A stretch of 64,000 nucleotides of DNA from Pseudonocardia sp. ICBG1293 (GTDB taxonomy: Bacteria; Actinomycetota; Actinomycetes; Mycobacteriales; Pseudonocardiaceae): positions 307,833 to 371,832 of the forward strand of contig NZ_JAHLEL010000053.1 of the NCBI RefSeq assembly GCF_020131355.1, given 5' to 3'. A program made the translations under genes and the position numbers. Shown here in pieces: positions 30,774-39,535 of this stretch (positions are counted from its first letter, which is position 1; each line of letters starts with the position of its first letter). The notes beneath the pieces were generated by a model that was not told the DNA's origin, did not search any database, and saw only the letters and a program-made list of their open reading frames with translations.

Positions 30774-32200
30774 GATCCACCTCCGAACAGGCCGAACAGT
30801 CCGCCGCCCCCGCGCTCCTCGGTCTCGGGTACCGGGGTGGGAGTGGCCTGGGGAGCCGTCGTGGCCGACGGCCCCGGGGTGGCCGGGGCACCGGTGGCAC
30901 CCGGTGCCGGCTGCGCGCCGGGCGCCGGCTGCGCGCCGGGCGCCGGCTGCGCGCCGGGTGCGGGAGCCTGCGGGTCGGCCGGGGCACGCAGCTGCGAACC
31001 CGGGTCGGTCAGCGACAGCGGTGAGCCCGGCATCAGCTGCGGCACCGCCGGGTTGACGCCGGAGCCGCCGGCCTGCAGCTGTTCGAGGACCTGCTGCGGG
31101 GTCGGCAGCGGCACCGCGCCGTCGAGGATCGGGGCCAGGCCGTCGCAGAGCGCGGCGGTGGGCTGGTCGAGACCGCCCGGGATCTGGCCCGCACCGCGGC
31201 GGAGGATCTCGCAGATCGCGACCGGCAGCGGGTAGGCCAGCTCGTTGATGTTGGCCCGGGTGTCGAGGGTCTCCGACGAGCCGTTGTAGATGTTCGTGAG
31301 GTTGCCCAGCGCCGCCGGGGCGAGGTCGGCGATCTCGGACAGCGCCCGCTGGTGGTCGACGACCTCCTGCGAGACGCTCGCGAGCTTGTCGACGTTCGAC
31401 CGCAGGGTCGCCCGGTTGTCCTGCACGAAGTCCGCGACCTCGCCGAGGGCGTAGGACAGCTGGTTCAGCGCGCCACCGAGCTCGCCCCGCTGGCTCGCGA
31501 GGAAGCCGGTCACGTCGGCCAGCTTCCCGTTGAGCTCACGGATGCCGGGGTCGTTCTCCCGCAGCGTCCCGACGAACTTCTGCAGCTCGGTGATGGTGCC
31601 GAACAGGTCGCCGCTGGACCCGTTCAGGGTCGCCGACAACCCGCCGAGGTTGCGGATGGTGTCGTTGAGCGCGCGGCCGTTGCCGTCCAGGTTCTGTGCC
31701 GTGACGTCCAGGACGTCGTTCAGCGCCCCGTCCTTGTTGGCCCCCTGCGGGCCGAGCGCCCGGGAGAGCTCGGTGGCGGTCCGGGTGAGGTCGTCGACGC
31801 CGAGCGGGAACGCGGTGCGCTCCAGCGGGATCGGCTCGCCGTTCCACTCCGGGCCACCGGTCCACACCGGGGTCAGCTGCACGTAGCGGCCGGTGACCAG
31901 GCTCGGCGACACGACCGCGGCCTTGACGTCGGCGGGCAGGCGGACCTCGTCGTCGGTGATGGTCATGTCGACCCGCACCCGGTCGCCCTCCGGCGTGATC
32001 CGGTCGATCTTGCCGACCGGGACGCCGAGCACCCGCACGTCGTTGTCCTGGAACAGCGCGGCGGAGCTGGTGAAGTAGGCGGTGACCGGACGGCCGCCGC
32101 CGGAGGTGATCAGCCAGATCGCGCTCGCCACCAGGACGGCGACGACCGCGACCAGGGCGCCGAACTGGATCTGGCGCCGGTCGTTGGCCCAGGACCCCAT
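30770..32200 (-). CDS. mceD: MCE family protein MceD
   Basis: 476 aa. N-terminal membrane anchor (about 12-29), MCE domain (SSAALFQDNDVRVLGVPVGKIDRI), helical part, then a Pro/Ala-rich C-terminal tail with PAPGAQ repeats. Repeats of this kind suggest a flexible, surface-exposed or wall-spanning end. It overlaps mceC by one base. Confidence 0.9.
   Translation of the reverse strand: MGSWANDRRQIQFGALVAVVAVLVASAIWLITSGGGRPVTAYFTSSAALFQDNDVRVLGVPVGKIDRITPEGDRVRVDMTITDDEVRLPADVKAAVVSPSLVTGRYVQLTPVWTGGPEWNGEPIPLERTAFPLGVDDLTRTATELSRALGPQGANKDGALNDVLDVTAQNLDGNGRALNDTIRNLGGLSATLNGSSGDLFGTITELQKFVGTLRENDPGIRELNGKLADVTGFLASQRGELGGALNQLSYALGEVADFVQDNRATLRSNVDKLASVSQEVVDHQRALSEIADLAPAALGNLTNIYNGSSETLDTRANINELAYPLPVAICEILRRGAGQIPGGLDQPTAALCDGLAPILDGAVPLPTPQQVLEQLQAGGSGVNPAVPQLMPGSPLSLTDPGSQLRAPADPQAPAPGAQPAPGAQPAPGAQPAPGATGAPATPGPSATTAPQATPTPVPETEERGGGGLFGLFGGGS
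30908..30961 (-). repeat. 18-bp tandem repeat in mceD (PAPGAQ units)
   Basis: Three 18-base units (30908-30925, 30926-30943, 30944-30961; the last with one mismatch), in frame, each giving a PAPGAQ hexapeptide. A degenerate further unit lies next to them. The copy number may vary between strains by slippage. Confidence 0.85.
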
Positions 32201-33165
32201 CAGCAGTCACCCCCGAGCGGCACAACCGGCGGCAGCAGGCCGCACAGGTAGTTGTCGAACCAACGGCCGTTGCCGAGGGCGTTGCCGAACACGCGGATGA
32301 ACACCGCTTCCTTGTCGAGGATCTCGCCGAGGTTGTCGCGGTTCTCCTCGAGCACCGCCAGCACCCGGTCGAGGGTCTCCAGCGCCGGGCGCAGCTGCGC
32401 CTGGTTGTCGTCCACGAGTCCACGCAGCTGGATCGACAGGCGCTGCACGCCGTCGAGCAGGTTGGCGATCGCGTCCTTGCGCCGCTGCAGCTCGCCGAGC
32501 AGCAGGTTGCCGTCGTTCACCAGCTTCACGACGTCGCCACGGCGGTCGGCCAGCGTGGTCGAGAGCTGGCGGGTGTTGGCGAGCAGCTTCTTCAGCTCGC
32601 CGTCCCGGCTGGAGATCGTGTTCGACAGGCGGGACAGCCCGTCGAGGGCCCCGCGGATCTCCGGCGGGGTGTCGCGGAAGGTGTCCGAGAGCGTGGTCAG
32701 GCTCGACGCGAGCTGCGTCGTGTCGAGCTGGTCGATCGTGCCGGAGAGGCCGTTGAAGGCGTCGACGACGTCGAACGGGGACTTGGTCCGGTCCCGGCCG
32801 ATCGGCTGGTCGGGGTCCTGCTCGCCGTCGCCGCGCGGGTCGAGGGCGAGGAACTTCGACCCCAGCAGCGTGGCGATCTCGATCGAGGCCGTGGTCCGGT
32901 TGCCGACCCAGGCGTCCTCGACGGTGAACTCGACCCTCACGTGGTCGCCGTCGAGCGAGACGTCCTGCACCCGGCCCGCCTCGACCCCGGCCACGGTGAC
33001 GCGGTCGTTGGCCTGCAGGCCCGCCGCCTCGGGGAACTCCGCGGTGTAGCGGGTGGCCCCGGAGAAGATCGCCTCGTAGTTGAACGCGGCCAGTGTCAGC
33101 GCCGCGATCAGCACGATGCCGATCACCGCCGTCAGGACGGGGCGCTTCTGCCCTGCCTGTGCCAT
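32200..33165 (-). CDS. mceC: MCE family protein MceC
   Basis: 321 aa. N-terminal anchor (residues 10-27) and MCE domain (FPEAAGLQANDRVTVAGVEAGRVQDV), then a coiled helical region. It is the shortest Mce subunit here, without the long tail of the others. It ends near CGLLPPVVPLGGDC. It overlaps mceB by one base and mceD by one base. Confidence 0.9.
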   Translation of the reverse strand: MAQAGQKRPVLTAVIGIVLIAALTLAAFNYEAIFSGATRYTAEFPEAAGLQANDRVTVAGVEAGRVQDVSLDGDHVRVEFTVEDAWVGNRTTASIEIATLLGSKFLALDPRGDGEQDPDQPIGRDRTKSPFDVVDAFNGLSGTIDQLDTTQLASSLTTLSDTFRDTPPEIRGALDGLSRLSNTISSRDGELKKLLANTRQLSTTLADRRGDVVKLVNDGNLLLGELQRRKDAIANLLDGVQRLSIQLRGLVDDNQAQLRPALETLDRVLAVLEENRDNLGEILDKEAVFIRVFGNALGNGRWFDNYLCGLLPPVVPLGGDC

Positions 33166-34415
33166 CAGTTGCCTCCCGGCTGCAACGCTGCGGTCGGGTC
33201 GCTGCTGGAGTCGACCGCGCCGCGGCCGGCCGCCTGGTCCAGCAGGCCGCCGACCGACTCGGTGGTCGGCTCGCGCATCAACGGGTTGTCCTGGGCGCGG
33301 TTGTCGGCCGGGTCGCCGGGCTGCGAGCCGTCGGTCGGGACGGTGTTGCCCGCCCCGATCCCGGACGGGTCCGGGCCACAGCGCCGCTCCGGGTTGCGGA
33401 TCGGCCCGATGCCCAGGTCCTCCAGCGAGGTCGGCTGCAGGATCGGGGAGATGCCGATCGACCCGTCGAGGCCGCAGAGGTAGAAGTTGAACCAGCTGCC
33501 GTAGGAGCCGACGCGGGCGATCCGGTTCAGCTTGAACGGCGTGTACTGCAGGAACCGCTCGATCGCCGGACGGCCCTGGTCGAGCTGGGTCGCGAGGTCG
33601 CCGAGGTTGCGGATGTCGTCGCGCAGCGGCGGCCGGGCGTCCTCCAGGAACGATCCGGTGACCTGGGTGAGCTCGCCGATGGACTGGATCGCGTTGCCGA
33701 TGGGCTCACGGTCCTGGGCGAGCCCGGACACCAGTGCCTGCAACGAGCTGATCAGCTCGTTGAGGCCCTCGTCGTTGCGGTTGACGGTGTCGAGGGTGAG
33801 GTTGAGGTTGTCGATGACCTGACCGATGACCTGGTCGCGGTCGGCGATCGAGTTGGTCAGCGACGAGGTCGAGGCCAGCAGGCTCTGCACCGTGCCGCCC
33901 TCGCCCTGCAGGACCTGGACGATCTCCATCGACAGTTTGTTGATCTGGTCCGGGTCGAGCCCCTGGAACAGCGGCTGGAAGCCGTTGAACAGCACGGTCA
34001 GGTTGACCGCGGGGCGGGTCCGGTCGATCGGGATCTGACCGCCCGCGGGGAGCTCCTCCCCGGTCGGGCCCGCGCCCTGGTCCAGCGCCATGTAGCGCTG
34101 GCCGATGAGGTTCTTGTACTTCAGGGTCGCGCTGACCGTCGCCGGGAGCGGGGTGGTGGAGTCGACGTCGAAGGCCACCTCGGCGACCCGCTGGTCGACG
34201 ATGCGGACGTCCTTGATCGACCCGACGACGACGCCGGCGATGCGGACGTCGTCGCCGGCCAGCAGGCCCGTCGCGTCGCTGAACCGGGCGGTGTACTCGG
34301 TGACCTGGCCGCCGCGGGCGTTCGCGATGGTCAGGCCGAGCAGCGTCGTGCCCAGCGCCGTGACCAGCGCGAAGACCAGGAACTTGACCAGTGCCGAGAT
34401 CGGGAGCCTGCTCAC
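33165..34415 (-). CDS. mceB: MCE family protein MceB
   Basis: 416 aa. N-terminal anchor (about 10-30), MCE domain (FSDATGLLAGDDVRIAGVVVGSIKDV), helical region with repeated heptads, and a conserved NFYLCGLDG motif near residue 315 that is common in MceB. The tail is polar. It overlaps mceA by four bases. Confidence 0.9.
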   Translation of the reverse strand: MSRLPISALVKFLVFALVTALGTTLLGLTIANARGGQVTEYTARFSDATGLLAGDDVRIAGVVVGSIKDVRIVDQRVAEVAFDVDSTTPLPATVSATLKYKNLIGQRYMALDQGAGPTGEELPAGGQIPIDRTRPAVNLTVLFNGFQPLFQGLDPDQINKLSMEIVQVLQGEGGTVQSLLASTSSLTNSIADRDQVIGQVIDNLNLTLDTVNRNDEGLNELISSLQALVSGLAQDREPIGNAIQSIGELTQVTGSFLEDARPPLRDDIRNLGDLATQLDQGRPAIERFLQYTPFKLNRIARVGSYGSWFNFYLCGLDGSIGISPILQPTSLEDLGIGPIRNPERRCGPDPSGIGAGNTVPTDGSQPGDPADNRAQDNPLMREPTTESVGGLLDQAAGRGAVDSSSDPTAALQPGGN

Positions 34416-35863
34416 GTCAGCGTTACCTCCGTGCCGCGCAGCAGTGGGCCGACCAGGGTGGCGCTCCAGGCGGGCACGGCCTCCGGCGAGCCGCCCTGGT
34501 GGGCGGCCAGCAGCTGTGCGACGACGTCCTGTTCGCCCGCGGAGTTCGCGACGCCCATGTCGACCGAGCCGCTCTGGTGCGCACCGTCGTAGGACGACGG
34601 CTGGATCCCGACCTGGCCGAGCGTGGTGGTCAGCGGAGGCAGCACGCCCGCGCCGTTCTGCGCGCTCTGGTCCTGGATCAGACCGAAGCTGTTCGTGCCG
34701 TCGTAGGTGCCGTAGGTGTCGACCCCGAAGTCCTCGGGGTTGCCCATCGGCTGCCCGGCCGGGGCCGGGCCCGGGACGGAGCCGTCCCGGAACGGGCCGT
34801 CCGGCGGGTACTGGGTGCCGGTCGGGACCGGGATCGGGTAGCAGCGCGGACCGCGGTCGTCGCCGTACTCCGGCTCGTCCTGGTTCGGCAGGTACTTGCC
34901 CTTGCTCGCCACGATCTCGAGGGTGATGTTGACGCCCACCCGGTCGGTGCCCGGCCGGATCGCGTCGTTGATCTTCGGGATCAGCTCGACGAGCTGGCGG
35001 GTCAGGCAGGGGAACTCCGGCGAGTACCGCGCCAGGGTCTCCAGCGTCGGTCTGCTCGCGGCGGAGAGCCCGATGATGTTCTCGCCGTTCGCGTCGAGGA
35101 AGGCCCGCAGGTCGTCCGAGGCACCGGTGATGGAGCGGTAGAGGTTCCGCAGACCCTCGCGCTTCTCGACGATGGTGCGGCTGGTGACCGTGAGGTTGTC
35201 GAGCGCGTCGAGCAGGTCGGGCGCGGCCTGGTTCAGGTTGTCGGAGAAGGTCGCCAGCTGGCGGATGTCCTCCTGCAGGTCCGGCACGGCCGGGTTCAGG
35301 CCCTCGACCAGCGTGTTCAACTGGGTCAGCGTCTCGCCGAGCTGGTTGCCCCGGCCCTGCAGGGCCTGGGAGAGCGAGCCGAGCGTGGTCGCCAGGTCCT
35401 GCGGGCGGACGGTCTGCAGCAGCGGCAGCAGCTCGTCGAGCACCCGCTCGACCTCCAGCGCGGCCTGGCTGCGGTCCTCGGGGATGACGTCACCCGCGGC
35501 GAGCCGGGCCGTCGACGGTGCGGCCGGCGGGACCAGCGACACGAACTTCTCGCCGAACAGCGTCTTGGGCAGCAGCTGGGCGGTGACGTTCTCCGGGATC
35601 TGGTCGAGGAACTGCGGGTCCATCGACATCTCGATGCTGGTGTCCGTGCCGTTCGAGACGACCTGGTCGACCTGCCCGACGATCAGGCCGTTGACCTTGA
35701 CGTCGGAGCGCTCCTGCATCTGGGTGCCGACCCGGGCGACGTTCAGGGTCACCGGGACGCCGGAGGAGAAGACGCCGACGTACTGGGCGACGGCCAGTCC
35801 GAGCAGGACGACGATGACCGTGACGAAGGCCAGGCCCTGCAGCACTCGCTTCGGGGACCTCAT
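34412..35863 (-). CDS. mceA: MCE family protein MceA
   Basis: 483 aa. N-terminal anchor (residues 8-27), MCE domain (VARVGTQMQERSDVKVNGLIVGQVDQV), and long helical part with the MceA-type ending rich in Gly/Gln/Pro. It is the first of six mce genes in the operon. Together the six are expected to form a hetero-oligomeric conduit that carries hydrophobic substrates from the cell envelope to YrbE. Confidence 0.9.
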   Translation of the reverse strand: MRSPKRVLQGLAFVTVIVVLLGLAVAQYVGVFSSGVPVTLNVARVGTQMQERSDVKVNGLIVGQVDQVVSNGTDTSIEMSMDPQFLDQIPENVTAQLLPKTLFGEKFVSLVPPAAPSTARLAAGDVIPEDRSQAALEVERVLDELLPLLQTVRPQDLATTLGSLSQALQGRGNQLGETLTQLNTLVEGLNPAVPDLQEDIRQLATFSDNLNQAAPDLLDALDNLTVTSRTIVEKREGLRNLYRSITGASDDLRAFLDANGENIIGLSAASRPTLETLARYSPEFPCLTRQLVELIPKINDAIRPGTDRVGVNITLEIVASKGKYLPNQDEPEYGDDRGPRCYPIPVPTGTQYPPDGPFRDGSVPGPAPAGQPMGNPEDFGVDTYGTYDGTNSFGLIQDQSAQNGAGVLPPLTTTLGQVGIQPSSYDGAHQSGSVDMGVANSAGEQDVVAQLLAAHQGGSPEAVPAWSATLVGPLLRGTEVTLT

Positions 35864-36702
35864 CCGGCCACCCGCACCGAGGTCGAGGTGCCGAACATGA
35901 CCAGCGTCAGGAAGAAGTCCAGGATGGCGGTGCTCACGATCGACAGCCGCACCGCGCGACCGACCGCGACACCGACGCCGGCCGGGCCCCCCTTGGCGGA
36001 GTAGCCGTAGTGGCAGTGGATCAGGATGATCACCGTCGCGAACACGATCACCTTGAGATAGGACAGCAGTACGTCACTGACCGGTAGGAACAGGTCGAAG
36101 TAGTGGTCGTAGGTACCGCCGGGCAGGCCGTTGATCAGCGTGACGTTGATCCGCGAGGCGGCGTAGCTGGCGAGCAGGCCGAGGGTGTAGATCGGGATGA
36201 TCGCGACGATGCCGGCGACCACCCGGGTGGTCACCAGGTAGGGCACCGAGGGCACCGCCATGACCTCCAGCGCGTCGATCTCCTCGGAGATCCGCATGGC
36301 GCCCAGCTGGGCGGTGAAGCCCGCGCCGAGCGTCGCGGTCAGCGCCGAGGCGGCGACCAGCGGGGCGATCGAGCGGGTGTTGAAGTAGGCGGTGATGAAG
36401 CCGGTCAGCGCCTCGACGCCGAGTGCGTCCAGGGCCCGGAAGCCCTGCAGGCCGACCAGCGACCCGACGAACAGCGACAACGACGCCATCACGCCGACGG
36501 TGCCGAGGATGACGATCAACGCGCCGGAGCCGAAGGAGACCTCGGCGAGCAGCCGAGCGACCTCCTTCTTGTACCGGGTCAGCGTCTTCGGGATCCAGAG
36601 GATCGACCGGACGTAGAGCGACAGCTGGTCGCCGAGCTCCTCGAGCTGGTTCAGCGGCGCCTGGGCGGCCCGTCGGGCCCGCGTTCCGAGTGGGGTGGCC
36701 AT
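35860..36702 (-). CDS. yrbEB: YrbE/MlaE family permease, subunit B
   Basis: 280-aa integral membrane permease of the Mce transporter, with about five membrane segments. The conserved block AMRISEEIDALEVMAVPSVPYLVTTR (about residues 144-169) couples the permease to the ATPase. It lies between yrbEA (3-base gap) and mceA (4-base overlap). Confidence 0.92.
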   Translation of the reverse strand: MATPLGTRARRAAQAPLNQLEELGDQLSLYVRSILWIPKTLTRYKKEVARLLAEVSFGSGALIVILGTVGVMASLSLFVGSLVGLQGFRALDALGVEALTGFITAYFNTRSIAPLVAASALTATLGAGFTAQLGAMRISEEIDALEVMAVPSVPYLVTTRVVAGIVAIIPIYTLGLLASYAASRINVTLINGLPGGTYDHYFDLFLPVSDVLLSYLKVIVFATVIILIHCHYGYSAKGGPAGVGVAVGRAVRLSIVSTAILDFFLTLVMFGTSTSVRVAG

Positions 36703-36705
36703 GGA

Positions 36706-37479
36706 TCAGAAGCCCTTCGGCGGGACGAGCTCGAGGTACAGGGCGGTGAGCACGAGGTTGATCAGGAAGACCAGCACGAAGGAGATGACGACGGCCTGGT
36801 TCACCGCGTCACCGACGCCCTTCGCGCCGGGCGGCGGGTTGAGGCCGCGGAAGGCGGCGACGACACCGGCGACGATGCCGAACAGGAACGCCTTCAGCTC
36901 CGACACGACGATGTCGCTGACCTGCGCGATCGCCGAGAAGCTGTTGATGTACGCACCGGGCGACCCGCCCTGGATGATCACGTTGAAGAAGTAGCCGCCC
37001 GCGACGCCGACGCAGGTCGCGAGCCCGTTCAGGACCAGCGCGGTGATGCCCATGGCGAGCACCCGCGGCACGACCAGGCGCTGGATCGGCGAGATGCCGA
37101 GCACCTCCATCGCCGCGATCTCCTCGCGGATGGTCCGGGCTCCGAGGTCCGCGCAGACCGCGGAACCACCGGCGCCGGAGATCAGCAGCGCGGTGACGAT
37201 GGGGGCGGCCTGCTGCACGATCGCGAGGACCGCGCCGGCGCCGGTCTGGGACTGGGCGCCGAACTGGCGGGTCAGCTCACCGAGCAGCAGCGCGATCGTC
37301 GCGCCGAACGGGATCGTGAACAACGCGGTCGGCAGCGCGGAGACCTTGGTGACGAACCAGGTCTGCTCGACGAGCTCGCGCCACTGGAACGGCCGGCGCA
37401 GCCCCTGGCGGCCGATCTCGGCGAACAGGCCGAAGAACTTGCCGACCGGGGTGAGCGCCCGCGTGACGGGGCTGGTCAC
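36706..37479 (-). CDS. yrbEA: YrbE/MlaE family permease, subunit A
   Basis: 257-aa permease, partner of YrbEB. The coupling block TIREEIAAMEVLGISPIQRLVVPR is at about residues 113-136. It has five hydrophobic segments. The start overlaps the stop of mceG by four bases, so ATPase and permease genes are in one transcript. Confidence 0.92.
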   Translation of the reverse strand: MTSPVTRALTPVGKFFGLFAEIGRQGLRRPFQWRELVEQTWFVTKVSALPTALFTIPFGATIALLLGELTRQFGAQSQTGAGAVLAIVQQAAPIVTALLISGAGGSAVCADLGARTIREEIAAMEVLGISPIQRLVVPRVLAMGITALVLNGLATCVGVAGGYFFNVIIQGGSPGAYINSFSAIAQVSDIVVSELKAFLFGIVAGVVAAFRGLNPPPGAKGVGDAVNQAVVISFVLVFLINLVLTALYLELVPPKGF

Positions 37480-38588
37480 CGGTCACCGCCGGAGAGCTCG
37501 TGCCGGCCGCGGGGGTCGGGGGTGTCGTCGGTGATGCGCGGGTGGATGTCGGTCGGGTGCTCGTCCCGTGCCTCCTGCCGCGTGCTGCCGTCCTGCGCGG
37601 GCCGGGCGAACTCCGAGGTCGCATCCGTCTCGGCGTGCTGCTCCCGGATCGCCTCCTGCGCCGACTCCGGCAGCTCGTGCAGCATCGCCTCCACCCGCTC
37701 CCGGCGACGGTGCACCGCCTGCCGGTCCGGCATCCCCGTCGACGCCACCAACTGCGGCTTCATCGGCGGACGCCCCTCCAGCTCCCCCGCCGCCTCCATC
37801 TCCCGGGCGGCCTGCGCGGCGTCCTTCTCCTCCGACATCCCGATCGGACCCTCACGACGCCCGTTCAGGAACTGCGCCACCACCGGCTCGTCCGAGGTCA
37901 ACAACACCTCCCGCGGACCGAACATCGCCAGGTGCTTGCGGTACAGCAGACCGATGTTGTCCGGCACCGTCTGCGCCGAGTTGATGTCATGGGTCACGAT
38001 CAGGAACGTCGAGTCCGTCATCGCGTTCAAGTCGATGATCAACTGGTTCAGGTACGCCGTGCGCACCGGATCCAGACCCGAGTCCGGCTCGTCGAACAGA
38101 ATGATCCTCGGATCCAGCACCAACGCCCGCGCCAGCCCCGCACGCTTGCGCATACCACCCGAGATCTCCCCCGGCAGCTTCCCCTCGGCACCGACCAGAC
38201 CGACCATGTCGATCTTCTCCATGACGATGTCCCGGATCGCCGACTCCGACTTGCGCGTGTGCTCCCGCAACGGGAACGCGATGTTGTCGAACAGGTTCAT
38301 CGACCCGAACAACGCACCGTCCTGGAACAACACCCCGAACAGCTTCCGGATCTCATACAGCTCGGACTCCGAGCACTTGCACAGGTCGACGCCCTCGATC
38401 ACGATCGACCCCCGCTCCGGCTTGAGCAGCCCGATCAGGGACTTCAGGAACACCGACTTACCGGTACCCGACGGCCCGAGCAGCACCGACACCTCACCCG
38501 CCGGCAGGGTCAGGCTCACGTCCGACCAGATGTTGGCCCGACCGAAGGACTTCGTCAGCCCCTCGACCTTCACCTCGACACCGGTCAC
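37476..38588 (-). CDS. mceG: MceG/Mkl-type ABC transporter ATPase
   Basis: 370-aa ATPase that powers Mce transport. Walker A GPSGTGKS (38-45), signature ISGGM (142-146) and Walker B ILFDEP (163-168). The C-terminal extension of about 115 residues (MPDRQAVHRRRERVEAMLHELP region) is typical of MceG/Mkl. The GTG start (38586-38588) has AAGGAGG six bases upstream. It heads the mce operon. In M. tuberculosis the only MceG (mkl) is an orphan in the equivalent place after rplJL. Confidence 0.93.
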   Translation of the reverse strand: MTGVEVKVEGLTKSFGRANIWSDVSLTLPAGEVSVLLGPSGTGKSVFLKSLIGLLKPERGSIVIEGVDLCKCSESELYEIRKLFGVLFQDGALFGSMNLFDNIAFPLREHTRKSESAIRDIVMEKIDMVGLVGAEGKLPGEISGGMRKRAGLARALVLDPRIILFDEPDSGLDPVRTAYLNQLIIDLNAMTDSTFLIVTHDINSAQTVPDNIGLLYRKHLAMFGPREVLLTSDEPVVAQFLNGRREGPIGMSEEKDAAQAAREMEAAGELEGRPPMKPQLVASTGMPDRQAVHRRRERVEAMLHELPESAQEAIREQHAETDATSEFARPAQDGSTRQEARDEHPTDIHPRITDDTPDPRGRHELSGGDR

Positions 38589-38892
38589 CCGTCGCCTCCT
38601 TGCGCAATAGACCGACCGCACCGGGGCCCGGGAACGCTGGGGAGCGGGGGCCAGTCGTCGGTGCTGAACGGCACAACGAGTCCGGGCGTCGGGGGTTACT
38701 CGCGGGTCGGCGGGACCGCTGATCGACTTCCGTACCATGTTCTACGTTATGGTTACGGAGAGTTGCCGGTGGCCGCCCGATGTTGCGGACCGTGGGTAAC
38801 AGTGCTCCCGGCCGGGTAGTGGGGCTGGTCCGAACGGCCCGAAGGCGGACATCCGGCCGCCGACGCGACCACGGACCCACCCACCGGGAGGA
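38589..38892 (-). promoter_or_regulatory. Promoter region of the mce operon with an imperfect palindrome
   Basis: 304 bases without a gene. An imperfect inverted repeat CCGTA-CCAT ... ATGG-T-TACGG spans 38730-38758 and includes TACGTTAT, which resembles the arm TACGTTAC of the perfect palindrome at 41010-41028. A shared TetR regulator (38893-39471) is possible. No clear -35/-10 pair was found. Confidence 0.4.
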
Positions 38893-39471
38893 TCACCCGA
38901 TCGGCGGCACCACGTGCGGAGCGTGCGACAGGATCAGGCGCTGGTAGTCGTCGAACAGCGCACGGAGCAACTCGCGGTCGCGGGGCTCGCAGGTCTGCTG
39001 GTACCCGGCCATCAGCGAGATGCCGAACACCGCCAGCCTGCGGGCGTCGTCCGGATCGGGCACGACGTCGGCGACCACCTGCTCCAGCGCGATCCGCCGC
39101 TGCACGTCCACCCGCGCCTGGGCCCGACCGACCTCGGGGTCGATCTGGGCCCACGCCCGGATCGCGGCCTCGGCGTCGTGGCGCAGCGCCACCGTGAGCT
39201 GCTTGACCACGTCGAGCCGCTCCAGCGGGTCCGCCGTCGCCCGGGCCAGCTCGACGATCCGGTCGGTCTGCTCGGCCTCCCAGTAGCGGAGCAACCCGCG
39301 GACGAAGCCCGCCCAGCCACCGAAGTGGTGGTAGAACGATCCGCTGGTCACACCGAGGGACCGGCACAGCGGGCCGATCTTCAGCCCGGCCGCGCCCTCG
39401 CGGGCGAGGATGTTCATCGCCGCGTCGTAGTACTGGTCGACAGCGATCTGCCGGCCCGCTCTCCTGGCCAT
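38893..39471 (-). CDS. TetR/AcrR family transcriptional regulator
   Basis: 192 aa with an N-terminal TetR helix-turn-helix (AGLKIGPLCRSLGVTSGSFYHHF, residues about 27-49). It lies on the minus strand between aldehyde dehydrogenase (64 bases upstream) and the mce operon (about 300 bases downstream). Likely targets are the palindrome at 41010-41028 and the related site in front of mceG. The ligand-binding half gives no substrate clue. The start is ATG 39469-39471 with a G-rich run upstream. Confidence 0.88.
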   Translation of the reverse strand: MARRAGRQIAVDQYYDAAMNILAREGAAGLKIGPLCRSLGVTSGSFYHHFGGWAGFVRGLLRYWEAEQTDRIVELARATADPLERLDVVKQLTVALRHDAEAAIRAWAQIDPEVGRAQARVDVQRRIALEQVVADVVPDPDDARRLAVFGISLMAGYQQTCEPRDRELLRALFDDYQRLILSHAPHVVPPIG

Positions 39472-39535
39472 CCGTCCGGCCCCCTCTCCTCGCCCGTGCC
39501 GACCCTCCAGGGTGCCACGCCCGACCTGCGACCGT

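Noticed and set aside
26468..38588. mce genes as virulence factors
   Set aside because: Mce systems are common in harmless soil actinomycetes as lipid importers; nothing here points to invasion.
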